From Jejubacter sp036620675 (GTDB lineage Bacteria; Pseudomonadota; Gammaproteobacteria; Enterobacterales; Enterobacteriaceae): a stretch of 64,000 nt of DNA. Shown piece by piece: positions 35,630 through 44,833 of the stretch; positions within the stretch are counted from its first letter, which is position 1, and the number at the start of each line of letters is the position of its first letter. The notes under the pieces were generated by a model. It was given only the letters and a program-made list of their open reading frames with translations. It made no database searches and was not told the origin of the DNA. The stretch lies in the NCBI GenBank assembly GCA_036620675.1, contig JAZHEE010000010.1; one strand, 5' to 3'. The translations under genes and the position numbers were made by a program.

Positions 35630-36672
35630 TGGACTGGAATAATCTCACCTGGCTGCACGGGCAGCCGCAGGCGACCGGGCAGCTGAAAGCCAGCCCGGAA
35701 GACTTTGTGGTGACGGAAGATCTGGGATTCGCGCCGGATGGCGACGGGGAGCACCTGCTGGTGCGCATTCTGAAAAAAGAGTGCAATACCCGTTTCGTTG
35801 CCGATATGCTGGCGAAGTATTTGAAAGTTCATGCCCGCGAGGTGAGCTTCGCCGGTCAGAAAGACCGGCATGCGGTGACGGAACAGTGGTTCTGCGTGCG
35901 GCTGCCTGGCACATCGATGCCCGATCTCAGCGGCTTTCAGCCGGAAGGTTGCCAGGTGCTGGAATATGCCCGCCATCGCCGTAAGCTGCGTACCGGCGCG
36001 CTGAAAGGCAACGCTTTTACTCTGGTGTTGCGGGAAGTGACCGGACGCGCTGAAATAGAGCAGCGCCTGAATGCCATTCTGCGCCAGGGCGTGCCAAACT
36101 ATTTTGGGGCTCAGCGCTTCGGCCATGGCGGGAATAATCTGCACCAGGCCCGGCGCTGGGCTCAGAGCAATACGCCGGTGCGCGATCGCAATAAGCGAAG
36201 CTTCTGGCTTTCTGCGGCGCGCAGCGCCATGTTTAATCAGATAGTCAGCGAACGTCTGAAAAAACCGACCTTTAATCAGGTGATTGACGGCGATGCGCTA
36301 CAATTGTCCGGTCGCGGCAGCTGGTTTGTGGCGAGCGAAGAAGAGCGGCCCGAGCTGCAACGGCGGGTGGATGACGGTGAACTGATGATCACCGCCGCAT
36401 TGCCGGGGCGCGGCGAGTGGGGCAGTCGCCGCGAGGCGCTGGCCTTCGAACAGCAGGTGCTGGCGGGCGAAGCGGATCTACAGGGCCTGCTGGAGCGCGA
36501 AAAAGTCGACGCGGCGCGCAGGGCTATGCTGCTCTATCCCCGGGACCTGACATGGAACTGGTGGGATGATGTCACGCTGGAACTGAACTTCTGGCTGCCG
36601 GCGGGCAGTTTCGCAACCAGCGTGGTTCGGGAACTAATCAACACGGGTGACTATGCGAATATTGCTGAGTAA
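35626..36672 (+). CDS. truD: tRNA pseudouridine(13) synthase TruD
   Basis: Makes pseudouridine 13 in tRNA-Glu. With ATG 35626 it has 348 residues (349 in E. coli), and the catalytic aspartate is Asp80 in SFAGQKDRHAVT, matching E. coli numbering; a second ATG follows at 35629. The TruD signature RNKRSFWLSAARSAMFNQ lies in the middle. The start overlaps the ispF stop and the C-terminus overlaps the surE start region. Confidence 0.97.
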   Translation: MMDWNNLTWLHGQPQATGQLKASPEDFVVTEDLGFAPDGDGEHLLVRILKKECNTRFVADMLAKYLKVHAREVSFAGQKDRHAVTEQWFCVRLPGTSMPDLSGFQPEGCQVLEYARHRRKLRTGALKGNAFTLVLREVTGRAEIEQRLNAILRQGVPNYFGAQRFGHGGNNLHQARRWAQSNTPVRDRNKRSFWLSAARSAMFNQIVSERLKKPTFNQVIDGDALQLSGRGSWFVASEEERPELQRRVDDGELMITAALPGRGEWGSRREALAFEQQVLAGEADLQGLLEREKVDAARRAMLLYPRDLTWNWWDDVTLELNFWLPAGSFATSVVRELINTGDYANIAE

Positions 36673-37414
36673 CGATGACGGGATCCATGCACCGGGCATT
36701 CAGGTGCTGGCTAAGGCGCTGCGTGAATTCGCGCAGGTCCAGGTCGTTGCTCCTGACAGAAATCGCAGCGGCGCTTCGAACGCGCTAACGCTGGAGTCGC
36801 CGTTACGCACCTTTACTCATCCCAACGGCGATATTTCGGTACAGATGGGCACCCCCGCTGACTGCGTTTTCCTGGGCGTGAACGCCTTAATGCGCCCCGG
36901 CCCCGATGTGGTGGTTTCCGGCATTAACGCCGGGCCGAACCTGGGGGACGACGTTATCTATTCCGGCACCGTCGCGGCAGCGATGGAAGGGCGCCATCTG
37001 GGGCTCCCCGCGCTGGCGGTTTCACTGGATGGCCACCAGCATTATGAAACAGCGGCGGCGGTGACCTGCGCGATTCTGCGCGGCCTGACTCGCGAGCCGC
37101 TGCGTACCGGTCGTGTACTTAATATTAACGTTCCCGATCTACCGCTCAGCGAGCTTCGGGGGCTGCGAGTGACTCGCTGCGGCAGCCGTCATCCGGCGAA
37201 TTCGGTGATTCCGCAGCAGGATCCCCGCGGTAATACCCTGTACTGGATTGGCCCACCCGGCGAGGCCTGCGATATCGGCCCCGATACCGACTTTGCCGCG
37301 GTGAAGCAGGGGTATGTCGCCATGACGCCGCTACAGGTGGATCTTACCGCTTACGGCGCGCAGGAGGTGGTTAGCGCCTGGATTTCCCGGGCAGGGGTTG
37401 AGACGCAATGGTGA
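36653..37414 (+). CDS. surE: 5'/3'-nucleotidase and exopolyphosphatase SurE
   Basis: A metal-dependent nucleoside monophosphatase linked to stationary-phase survival. ATG 36653 (MRILLSNDDGIHAPG) gives 253 residues, the E. coli length. Metal ligands Asp8 and Asp9 are in SNDDG. RSGASNALTLESPL and VVSGINAGPNLGDDVIYSGT are the family motifs. It overlaps truD by 20 bp and pcm by 7 bp, in the conserved truD-surE-pcm-nlpD-rpoS cluster. Confidence 0.98.
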   Translation: MRILLSNDDGIHAPGIQVLAKALREFAQVQVVAPDRNRSGASNALTLESPLRTFTHPNGDISVQMGTPADCVFLGVNALMRPGPDVVVSGINAGPNLGDDVIYSGTVAAAMEGRHLGLPALAVSLDGHQHYETAAAVTCAILRGLTREPLRTGRVLNINVPDLPLSELRGLRVTRCGSRHPANSVIPQQDPRGNTLYWIGPPGEACDIGPDTDFAAVKQGYVAMTPLQVDLTAYGAQEVVSAWISRAGVETQW

Positions 37415-38034
37415 CAGGACGCGTTCAGACGCTGGTTGAACAACTGAGGACACAGGGCATCAGGGATGAAAAGGTGCTGGACGCTATCGCCCGGGTGCCG
37501 CGCGAAAAGTTCGTCGACGAAGCCTTTGAGCACAAAGCCTGGGACAATGTGGCATTGCCCATCGGTTCCGGGCAGACGATTTCGCAGCCTTATATGGTTG
37601 CCCGTATGACCGAATTGCTGGAGCTAACGCCAGACTCGCGGGTGCTGGAGATAGGTACAGGTTCGGGCTATCAGACCGCCATCCTGGCGCATCTGGTGCA
37701 TCATGTCTGCTCGGTAGAGCGGATTAAAGGGCTGCAGTGGCAGGCGCGTCGCCGCCTTAAGCAGCTGGATTTACACAATGTTTCAACCCGTCATGGCGAT
37801 GGCTGGCAGGGGTGGAAGGCACGCGCCCCGTTTGACGCCATCATTGTGACGGCTGCGCCGCCTGAAATACCGACTGCGCTAATGGCACAGCTCGATGAAG
37901 GCGGCATTCTGGTCCTGCCGGTGGGCGACGAACAGCAGTATCTGAAGCGGGTTCGTTGCCGGGCAGGCGAATATATCATCGACACTGTTGAAGCCGTGCG
38001 CTTTGTTCCCCTTGTGAGGGGGGAGCTGGCTTAA
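37408..38034 (+). CDS. pcm: Protein-L-isoaspartate O-methyltransferase Pcm
   Basis: Repairs isoaspartyl damage in proteins using SAM. It has 208 residues, the E. coli length. The family motif GSGQTISQPYMVARM and the SAM motif VLEIGTGSGYQTAIL are clear, as is PFDAIIVTAAPPEIP. It overlaps surE. The next gene, nlpD, starts 133 bp later. Confidence 0.98.
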   Translation: MVTGRVQTLVEQLRTQGIRDEKVLDAIARVPREKFVDEAFEHKAWDNVALPIGSGQTISQPYMVARMTELLELTPDSRVLEIGTGSGYQTAILAHLVHHVCSVERIKGLQWQARRRLKQLDLHNVSTRHGDGWQGWKARAPFDAIIVTAAPPEIPTALMAQLDEGGILVLPVGDEQQYLKRVRCRAGEYIIDTVEAVRFVPLVRGELA

Positions 38035-38166
38035 GTCCCGGAAATTTCCGGTTTAACTCTCTGGTCGTCGGGGTATGGTGGTGTGATGTCGTACCTTATC
38101 GCCGACGCCGATAGATAAGTCGCAGTGTCTGGCTGGCATTAATCAGATTTTATTCCTGGGGGAGCT

Positions 38167-39381
38167 ATGAGCGCGGGAAGCCCTAACTTCAAATTACGTC
38201 GGATTGCGACATTATCGCTGGTGAGCCTGTGGCTGGCAGGCTGTTCCAATAACTCAACCCAGGCGCCGATCAGCTCGGTGGGGGATAATGGCGCGGGTTC
38301 CGGCGGCAGCGGCGGTATGGTGGTATCTCAGCCGCCACCGATTCAGAGTCAGCCTCAGCAGACGCAGCCGGTACAGCAGGCCCAGCCGGTACAGCAGGCC
38401 CAGCCGGTGCAGCAGGCCCAGCCGGTGCAGCAGGCTCAGCCGGTGCAGCAGGCTCAGCCGGTGCAGCAGGCCCAACCGGTACAGCAGGCCCAACCGGTAC
38501 AGCAGCAGAGCCAGCCGCCGTCCCAGCCGGTGAAAATGGAAAACGGCCGTATCGTCTATAACCGTAGCTATGGGGAAATCCCGAAAGGCAGCTATTCTGG
38601 TAGCACCTACACCGTTAAGCATGGCGATACCCTGTTCTATATCGCCTGGGTGACCGGCAACGATTTCCGCGATCTGGCCCAGCGTAACAATATTCAGCCG
38701 CCTTATGCCCTGAACGTGGGCCAGACTCTGCAGGTTGGCAACGCTTCTGGCGCGTCTATTACCGGCGGTAATGCGGTGACTGAGGCTGATGCTAAAGCCC
38801 AGGGGGTGGCAACGGCATCTGCACAAAATTCAAACGCAGCAGTTGCGTCTAAACCGACAATTACGTATTCTGAAGATTCAGGTGAACAGAGTGCTAATAA
38901 GATGTTGCCAAATAACTCGCCCGCGACAGGTTCTGTAGCGGCGCCAGTCACGGCACCAACGAACAGCACGGCCGAACCGACTGCCAGCAGTACGTCTACC
39001 AGTTCGCCGATCTCATCATGGCGCTGGCCGACTGAAGGCAAGATTATCGAGAACTTCTCTGCCGCCGAAGGGGGCAATAAAGGGATCGATATCGCGGGTT
39101 CGAAGGGTCAGGCCGTCATCGCTACCGCCAGCGGGCGCGTAGTCTATGCCGGAAACGCTCTTCGTGGTTACGGTAATCTGATTATCATCAAGCATAATGA
39201 TGACTACCTGAGTGCCTACGCCCATAACGATACTATGCTGGTCCGGGAACAACAGGAAGTTAAGGCGGGGCAAAAAATCGCTACCATGGGTAGCACCGGA
39301 ACCAGCTCAACACGTTTGCATTTTGAGATTCGTTACAAGGGGAAATCCGTAAACCCGCTGCGTTATTTACCGCAGCGATAA
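38167..39381 (+). CDS. nlpD: Murein hydrolase activator lipoprotein NlpD
   Basis: An outer-membrane lipoprotein that activates the amidase AmiC at the septum. It has 404 residues (379 in E. coli). The signal peptide ends in the lipobox LWLAGC. A Gln/Pro/Val linker of eight six-residue units (QPVQQA) follows, then a LysM domain (about residues 138-182, YTVKHGDTLFYIAW), a low-complexity linker, and a C-terminal LytM/M23 domain (about 280-400). The M23 core shows GNLIIIKHNDDYLSAYAHN. In E. coli the main rpoS promoter lies inside this gene. The linker explains the greater length. Confidence 0.96.
   Translation: MSAGSPNFKLRRIATLSLVSLWLAGCSNNSTQAPISSVGDNGAGSGGSGGMVVSQPPPIQSQPQQTQPVQQAQPVQQAQPVQQAQPVQQAQPVQQAQPVQQAQPVQQAQPVQQQSQPPSQPVKMENGRIVYNRSYGEIPKGSYSGSTYTVKHGDTLFYIAWVTGNDFRDLAQRNNIQPPYALNVGQTLQVGNASGASITGGNAVTEADAKAQGVATASAQNSNAAVASKPTITYSEDSGEQSANKMLPNNSPATGSVAAPVTAPTNSTAEPTASSTSTSSPISSWRWPTEGKIIENFSAAEGGNKGIDIAGSKGQAVIATASGRVVYAGNALRGYGNLIIIKHNDDYLSAYAHNDTMLVREQQEVKAGQKIATMGSTGTSSTRLHFEIRYKGKSVNPLRYLPQR
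38365..38508 (+). repeat. Tandem repeat in nlpD, 8 x 18 bp
   Basis: Eight in-frame 18-bp units of the type CAGCCGGTRCAGCAGGCY, encoding QPVQQA seven times and QPVQQQ once. Units differ only at synonymous third positions. Such arrays change copy number easily by slippage without breaking the frame. Confidence 0.97.
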
Positions 39382-39442
39382 GACCGGCAAAGTACGCTTG
39401 TGCCAGGTGCTTTGCCCAGGGATCACGGGTAGGAGCCACCTT

Positions 39443-40435
39443 ATGAGTCAGAATACGCTGAAGGTTCATGATTTAAATGAAGATGCGGAATTTGATGAGA
39501 ACGGAGTAGAGGCTTTCAATGAGAAAGCCTTGAGTGAAGAGGAACCCAGTGATAACGACCTGGCAGAAGAAGAGCTGTTATCGCAGGGGGCTACACAGCG
39601 TGTCCTTGATGCAACGCAGCTCTATCTCGGGGAGATAGGTTTCTCCCCGCTGTTAACAGCCGAAGAAGAAGTTTACTTCGCTCGCCGTGCTCTGCGCGGT
39701 GACGTTGCCTCCCGCCGACGCATGATCGAAAGTAACCTGCGTCTGGTGGTGAAGATTGCCCGCCGTTACAGCAATCGTGGTCTGGCTTTGCTGGATCTGA
39801 TTGAGGAGGGGAATCTGGGGTTAATCCGCGCTGTGGAGAAGTTTGACCCCGAACGCGGCTTCCGCTTTTCAACCTATGCCACCTGGTGGATTCGCCAGAC
39901 CATCGAACGGGCGATTATGAATCAGACCCGGACGATCCGCCTGCCGATTCACATCGTGAAAGAGTTGAATGTCTATCTGCGCACCGCGCGCGAACTCTCC
40001 CATAAGCTTGACCATGAGCCAAGCGCTGAGGAGATCGCCGAGCAGCTGGACAAACCGGTGGATGACGTCAGTCGGATGCTGCGTCTGAATGAGCGTATCA
40101 CTTCGGTGGATACGCCGCTCGGCGGCGATTCGGAAAAAGCGCTGCTGGATATCCTGGCCGATGAAAAAGACAACGGCCCGGAAGACACCACCCAGGACGA
40201 TGACATGAAACAGAGCATCGTTAAGTGGCTGTTTGAACTGAACGCCAAGCAGCGTGAAGTGCTGGCGCGTCGCTTCGGCCTGCTGGGCTATGAAGCGGCG
40301 ACCCTAGAAGACGTGGGGCGTGAAATTGGTCTGACCCGCGAACGCGTGCGTCAGATTCAGGTTGAAGGGCTGCGCCGGTTGCGTGAGATCCTTCAGACCC
40401 AGGGGCTGAACATCGAGGCCCTGTTCCGCGAATAA
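39443..40435 (+). CDS. rpoS: RNA polymerase sigma-S (sigma-38)
   Basis: The general stress and stationary-phase sigma factor. ATG 39443 behind AGGAGCCACC gives MSQNTLKVHDLNEDAEFDEN and 330 residues, identical in length to E. coli. Region 1.2 (DATQLYLGEIG), region 2 (NLRLVVKIARRY...FRFSTYATWWIRQ), region 3 and region 4.2 (LTRERVRQIQVEGLRRL) are complete, so the allele looks functional. Its long 5' leader runs through the end of nlpD and is where sRNAs such as DsrA and RprA act in E. coli. Confidence 0.98.
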   Translation: MSQNTLKVHDLNEDAEFDENGVEAFNEKALSEEEPSDNDLAEEELLSQGATQRVLDATQLYLGEIGFSPLLTAEEEVYFARRALRGDVASRRRMIESNLRLVVKIARRYSNRGLALLDLIEEGNLGLIRAVEKFDPERGFRFSTYATWWIRQTIERAIMNQTRTIRLPIHIVKELNVYLRTARELSHKLDHEPSAEEIAEQLDKPVDDVSRMLRLNERITSVDTPLGGDSEKALLDILADEKDNGPEDTTQDDDMKQSIVKWLFELNAKQREVLARRFGLLGYEAATLEDVGREIGLTRERVRQIQVEGLRRLREILQTQGLNIEALFRE

Positions 40436-40451
40436 ATGCTTTATTCCGCAT

Positions 40452-40488
40452 AAAAATGCCCGCCGGTGCGAAACCGGCGGGCATTTTT
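40452..40488. terminator. Bidirectional terminator between rpoS and mutS
   Basis: A 16-bp perfect stem AAAAATGCCCGCCGGT / ACCGGCGGGCATTTTT around a five-base loop. A-run on one side and T-run on the other make it a terminator for both convergent genes, only 62 bp apart. Confidence 0.93.
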
Positions 40489-40497
40489 CTTTGTGTT

Positions 40498-43056
40498 TTA
40501 TACCAGGCTTTTCAGGCGATAGAGCCAGTCCAGCGCCTGACGCGGCGAAAGGGTGTCGGGATCCAGCGACTCCAGCGCTTCCACGGCGGGAGAGGTCTCT
40601 TCCGCAGGCAATAGTGACATCTGGCTGCCGTCGACCTGGGTGGCCGCCGCGCTGCCGGAAATATGTTCCAGCTCGCGCAGCTTCTGACGCGCCCGTTTGA
40701 TTACCTCTTTCGGTACCCCGGCCAGCGCCGCTACCGCCAGACCGTAGCTCTTGCTGGCGGCGCCTTCCTGAACGCTGTGCATAAAGGCGATGGTATCGCC
40801 GTGCTCGACCGCATCGAGGTGGACGTTGGCCACGCCTTCCATTTTTTCCGGAAGCTGCGTCAGTTCGAAGTAGTGGGTGGCGAACAGCGTCATCGCCTTA
40901 ATGCGGTTAGCCAGGCTTTCGGCGCAGGCCCAGGCCAGCGACAGACCGTCGTAAGTTGAGGTGCCGCGGCCGATCTCATCCATCAGTACCAGGCTTTCGG
41001 CGGTGGCGTTATGCAGAATATTGGCGGTCTCCGTCATCTCGACCATAAAGGTGGAACGGCCGGAGGCCAGATCGTCGGCAGCGCCGACCCGGGTAAAGAT
41101 CCGGTCAACCGGGCCGATTTCCGCCTCGGCCGCCGGCACGAAACTGCCGATCCAGGCCAGCAGTACAATCAGTGCGGTCTGGCGCATATAGGTGCTTTTA
41201 CCGCCCATATTCGGGCCGGTGATAATCAGCATACGCCGCTGGGCTGAAAGCGCGAGCGGGTTGGCGATAAACGGCTCTTTTAGCACCTGTTCCACCACCG
41301 GATGACGACCATCCACCAGGCGGATCCCCGGTTTGTCGCTAAAGGTGGGGCAGCTATAGTTCAGGGTCACGGCGCGCTCGGCCAGGTTAACCAGCACATC
41401 GAGTTCCGCAAGCGCCGTGGCGCTCTGCTGAAGTTCCGCCAGGTGCGGCAACAGCAGATCGAACAGTTCGTCGTAAAGCTGTTTTTCCAGCGACAGGGCC
41501 TTTCCTTTCGAGGTCAGAACCTTGTCTTCGTACTCTTTCAGCTCCGGAATAATATAGCGCTCGGCGTTTTTCAGGGTCTGACGGCGCACGTAGTTCATCG
41601 GCACCATATGACTCTGACCGCGGGAAACCTGAATGTAGTAGCCGTGCACGGCGTTAAAGCCCACTTTCAGGGTATCGATGCCCAGCCGTTCGCGTTCGCG
41701 GATTTCCAGTTTTTCAAGGTAGTCGGTGGCGCCATCGGCCAGGGCGCGCCACTCGTCAAGTTCTGCGTTATAGCCAGGGGCGATCACGCCGCCGTCGCGC
41801 ACCAGCACCGGCGGAGTATCAATAATGGCGCGCTCCAGCAGTTCACGCAGTTCGGTAAATTCCCCCATCTGTTCACGCAGGATCTGTACCGAATCCACCG
41901 CGACATCTGCCAGCAGCTCGCGCAATTCGGGGAGCTGCTGGAAGGCGTGGCGCATACGGGCAAGATCGCGCGGGCGGGCGGTACGCAGCGCCAGGCGCGC
42001 CAGAATACGCTCCAGATCGCCCACCTGGCGCAGCACCGGCTGAAGTTCCGCGCTGCGATCCTGGAGTACGGCGATAGCCTGCTGGCGACGCTTGAGTTTT
42101 GCAGTATCGCGAATGGGCATATGCAGCCAGCGCTTCAGCATACGGCTGCCCATGGGGGTGACCGTGAGATCCAGCACCGACGCCAGGGTATTTTCCGTTC
42201 CCCCTGCCAGGTTCTGGGTGATTTCCAGGTTGCGGCGGGTGGCGGCGTCCATCACGATACCGTCCTGCTGGCGTTCCATGGTGATGGCGCGGATATGGGG
42301 CAGGCTGGTGCGCTGGGTATCCTTCACGTACTGCAGCAGGCAGCCCGCGGCACAGAGTCCGCGCGCGGCGTTTTCCACCCCGAAGCCGGTGAGGTCCCGG
42401 GTACCGAACTGCAGGTTGAGCTGCTGGCGGGCGGTGGCGAGCTCAAACTCCCACAGCGGACGACGGCGCAGGCCGCGGCGTCCTTCAATCAGGCTCATTT
42501 CGCAGAAATCTTCGGCGTAGAGCAGCTCGGCGGGGTTGGTGCGCTGTAGCTCTGCGGCCATCGCTTCGCGGTCTTCCGGCTCAGTCAGACGGAAACGGCC
42601 GGAGCTGATATCCAGGGTCGCATAGCCAAAGCCTTTGGCATCCTGCCAGATGGCGGCCAGCAGGTTATCCTGACGTTCCTGCAGCAGCGCCTCGTCGCTG
42701 ATGGTGCCCGGCGTTACGATACGTACGACCTTACGTTCCACCGGCCCTTTGGTGGTGGCCGGATCGCCGATCTGTTCGCAAATCGCCACCGATTCGCCCA
42801 GATTCACCAGCTTCGCCAGGTAGTTTTCTACCGCATGGTGGGGGACACCCGCCATCGGGATAGGTTCGCCGGCCGAGGCGCCGCGTTTGGTCAGGGAGAT
42901 ATCGAGCAGTTGAGAGGCGCGTTTCGCATCGTCATAGAACAGTTCGTAGAAATCCCCCATTCGGTAGAACAGCAGAATATCGCGATGCTCCGCCTTCAGG
43001 CGCAGGTACTGCTGCATCATTGGGGTGTGAGAGTCTAAGTTTTCTATTGTACTCAT
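40498..43056 (-). CDS. mutS: DNA mismatch repair protein MutS
   Basis: Recognises mismatches and recruits MutL. It has 852 residues (853 in E. coli). The mismatch-reading motif contains Phe36 and Glu38 (MGDFYELF). Walker A is GPNMGGKST and the ABC signature region STFMVEMTE is present. LMDEIGRGTSTYDGLS is the Walker B/D-loop region. Convergent with rpoS with almost no gap; its 5' end is next to the integrase of the accessory island. The coding frame is intact, so the island insertion did not disrupt the protein. Confidence 0.98.
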   Translation of the reverse strand: MSTIENLDSHTPMMQQYLRLKAEHRDILLFYRMGDFYELFYDDAKRASQLLDISLTKRGASAGEPIPMAGVPHHAVENYLAKLVNLGESVAICEQIGDPATTKGPVERKVVRIVTPGTISDEALLQERQDNLLAAIWQDAKGFGYATLDISSGRFRLTEPEDREAMAAELQRTNPAELLYAEDFCEMSLIEGRRGLRRRPLWEFELATARQQLNLQFGTRDLTGFGVENAARGLCAAGCLLQYVKDTQRTSLPHIRAITMERQQDGIVMDAATRRNLEITQNLAGGTENTLASVLDLTVTPMGSRMLKRWLHMPIRDTAKLKRRQQAIAVLQDRSAELQPVLRQVGDLERILARLALRTARPRDLARMRHAFQQLPELRELLADVAVDSVQILREQMGEFTELRELLERAIIDTPPVLVRDGGVIAPGYNAELDEWRALADGATDYLEKLEIRERERLGIDTLKVGFNAVHGYYIQVSRGQSHMVPMNYVRRQTLKNAERYIIPELKEYEDKVLTSKGKALSLEKQLYDELFDLLLPHLAELQQSATALAELDVLVNLAERAVTLNYSCPTFSDKPGIRLVDGRHPVVEQVLKEPFIANPLALSAQRRMLIITGPNMGGKSTYMRQTALIVLLAWIGSFVPAAEAEIGPVDRIFTRVGAADDLASGRSTFMVEMTETANILHNATAESLVLMDEIGRGTSTYDGLSLAWACAESLANRIKAMTLFATHYFELTQLPEKMEGVANVHLDAVEHGDTIAFMHSVQEGAASKSYGLAVAALAGVPKEVIKRARQKLRELEHISGSAAATQVDGSQMSLLPAEETSPAVEALESLDPDTLSPRQALDWLYRLKSLV

Positions 43057-43150
43057 CGGCTTGTGATGTCCATTTCCTTAATTTTTAATTAGTTAGTGGT
43101 TTTTGTAGTTATCATTAGGTTTCACTATGTCTCATCGAATATCATGAAAT

Positions 43151-43234
43151 CCTACATTTAAATGTAGGTTAAAGTGTAGCTTGCCAACCTGTGGCCTGGT
43201 AAAATATGGGCACATACAGTGCAACCTACATTTA
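43151..43234. promoter_or_regulatory. Repeated CCTACATTTA boxes upstream of the integrase
   Basis: CCTACATTTAAATGTAGG (43151-43168) is a perfect 18-bp palindrome. Its half-site CCTACATTTA recurs directly at 43225-43234, 40 bp before the integrase start. Such repeats upstream of integrase genes usually bind the integrase arm domain or an AlpA/Cox-type regulator (inference). Confidence 0.5.
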
Positions 43235-43273
43235 TGTTCATGACTGCATAAGGTGCATGATAACGGAGTCTTT

Positions 43274-44557
43274 ATGGTAGGAAAACAAGAGGGAAAGCCA
43301 CTTTCGTTTAAAGCGGTAGAAATGATGAAGCCTGGCGACAAAGATAAGGCTGATGTAGGCGAAAATCGTGGCTTACGTGTCTCCTGCGGTGCAACTGGGG
43401 TTAAGTCTTTTTTCTACCGTTACACAAGTCCTCTGACTGGCAAGCTTGCTCAGGTTAAAATTGGTAACTTTCCGCAGACTTCTCTCGCCGCTGCACGTCT
43501 CAAACTCCACGAATTAAAGCTCCTCCGACAGGAAGGTCGGTGCCCTGCGACTGAACTCAAACAAGATAAGCTCCAGCGTGCGATTGAAGTTGAACAGGCT
43601 AAGATCCCTGAATTGACCGTACAGGGATTGGTTGAACTGTATCTTACCGAACGTATTGAGGATCGTAAAACGAAGGACGGGAAGGTCATTCCCGGTGCCA
43701 GAAAGCCGAAAGGGCAGGCTGAGGTTCGTCGTACTCTCTATGGTGACGCTGTTAAAAGCTTAGGAACCCGGAATGCTGTTGATATTACGCGCCAGGATGT
43801 CATTAATTTAATCAATGGCATTGTAGCTCGAGGTGCAACCGTACAGGCAGGGAATGTACTGAGAGAGCTTTCACTCGCATATGAATTTGCAATTGGACTT
43901 GGGCGCTTTGATGACAGTTTTGCGAATCCAGCGCTGTTAGCGAAATCTAGCTTACGACAGACCAGAATCAAGCTCACAAACGGACGTGGAACACGAGTAC
44001 TGAGCGAGGACGAGCTTGCAAAATTCCTTAAATGGCTTCCGGGTTCGGCTTACACGCCAACGATTAAAAACGTGTTACGTCTGACTCTCTGGACCGGGTG
44101 TCGTACCGGTGAAGTCTGCAATATGGCATGGAAGGATGTTGATCTTGAAAAAGGCACCATTCATCTTAGAGAAACCAAAACAGGCATTAAGCGCTATGTG
44201 CAATTGTCCACTCAAGCCATCAACTTTTTGAAGATTCTGCGGCTTAATTCTGATACCTATCTTTTCCCTTCTTCTCGTACAAAATTACCTATACAGCAGA
44301 AATATCTTACCGAGAATGCCTGGCGTATGCGTGAGCAGGGGCAAATGCTGGATATACCGAGTTGGACGCCTCATGATCTAAGACGGACGGTACGGACAGG
44401 GTTATCACGATTACAATGTCCTAATGAAGTCGCTGAGGCTGTTCTTGGGCATACCAAAGGCGGAGTAGAAGGTATTTATAATCTATATAAATATGACGCT
44501 GAGTGTAAAAAATGGTTGCAGATATGGGCCGATTATTTAGACGCGCTTCTGGATTGA
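43274..44557 (+). CDS. P4-type tyrosine integrase of the island
   Basis: A site-specific recombinase expected to insert and excise the accessory island. ATG 43274 (MVGKQEGKPLSFKAVEMMKP) behind AACGGAG gives 427 residues; an in-frame ATG at 43253 has no ribosome site. The N-terminal DUF4102-like arm-binding domain (about residues 1-90) is followed by a SAM-like core and the catalytic domain: Arg in WTGCRTGEV, His-x-x-Arg in HDLRRT, His in LGHTKGG and Tyr in GIYNLYKY. It lies in the gap beside mutS. No tRNA gene is present, so the target differs from classical P4 elements or the attachment site is outside the window. Confidence 0.9.
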   Translation: MVGKQEGKPLSFKAVEMMKPGDKDKADVGENRGLRVSCGATGVKSFFYRYTSPLTGKLAQVKIGNFPQTSLAAARLKLHELKLLRQEGRCPATELKQDKLQRAIEVEQAKIPELTVQGLVELYLTERIEDRKTKDGKVIPGARKPKGQAEVRRTLYGDAVKSLGTRNAVDITRQDVINLINGIVARGATVQAGNVLRELSLAYEFAIGLGRFDDSFANPALLAKSSLRQTRIKLTNGRGTRVLSEDELAKFLKWLPGSAYTPTIKNVLRLTLWTGCRTGEVCNMAWKDVDLEKGTIHLRETKTGIKRYVQLSTQAINFLKILRLNSDTYLFPSSRTKLPIQQKYLTENAWRMREQGQMLDIPSWTPHDLRRTVRTGLSRLQCPNEVAEAVLGHTKGGVEGIYNLYKYDAECKKWLQIWADYLDALLD

Positions 44558-44833
44558 CTGATCCGTACAGTCAGTCGGGACGAAGACTAATCCGTTTCCA
44601 TAGCGGTGTGAATACTATTTGAAGTGGTTTTGAATCATTATTTTGAAAAACATGATTATTCGATGTTTATTTTTCATTATCAGTCCGTTATCTGACCTGT
44701 AATCTCATGGGAGTGGACTGTTTTCCGTATCTGAGGCTCGTGCGGCGTTCACAAATGCAACAAAATGTGTTGAAATGGTTCATTTCGTGGAAAAAGTACA
44801 CAGCATAATAACGATAAAATAACAGGATTAGGG

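Noticed and set aside
41302..42549. 415-codon open frame antisense to mutS
   Set aside because: Caused by GC-rich codon structure of mutS; His/Gln-rich text without domains.
43057..43273. tRNA gene as attachment site of the island integrase
   Set aside because: No cloverleaf or tRNA 3' end is visible next to the integrase.
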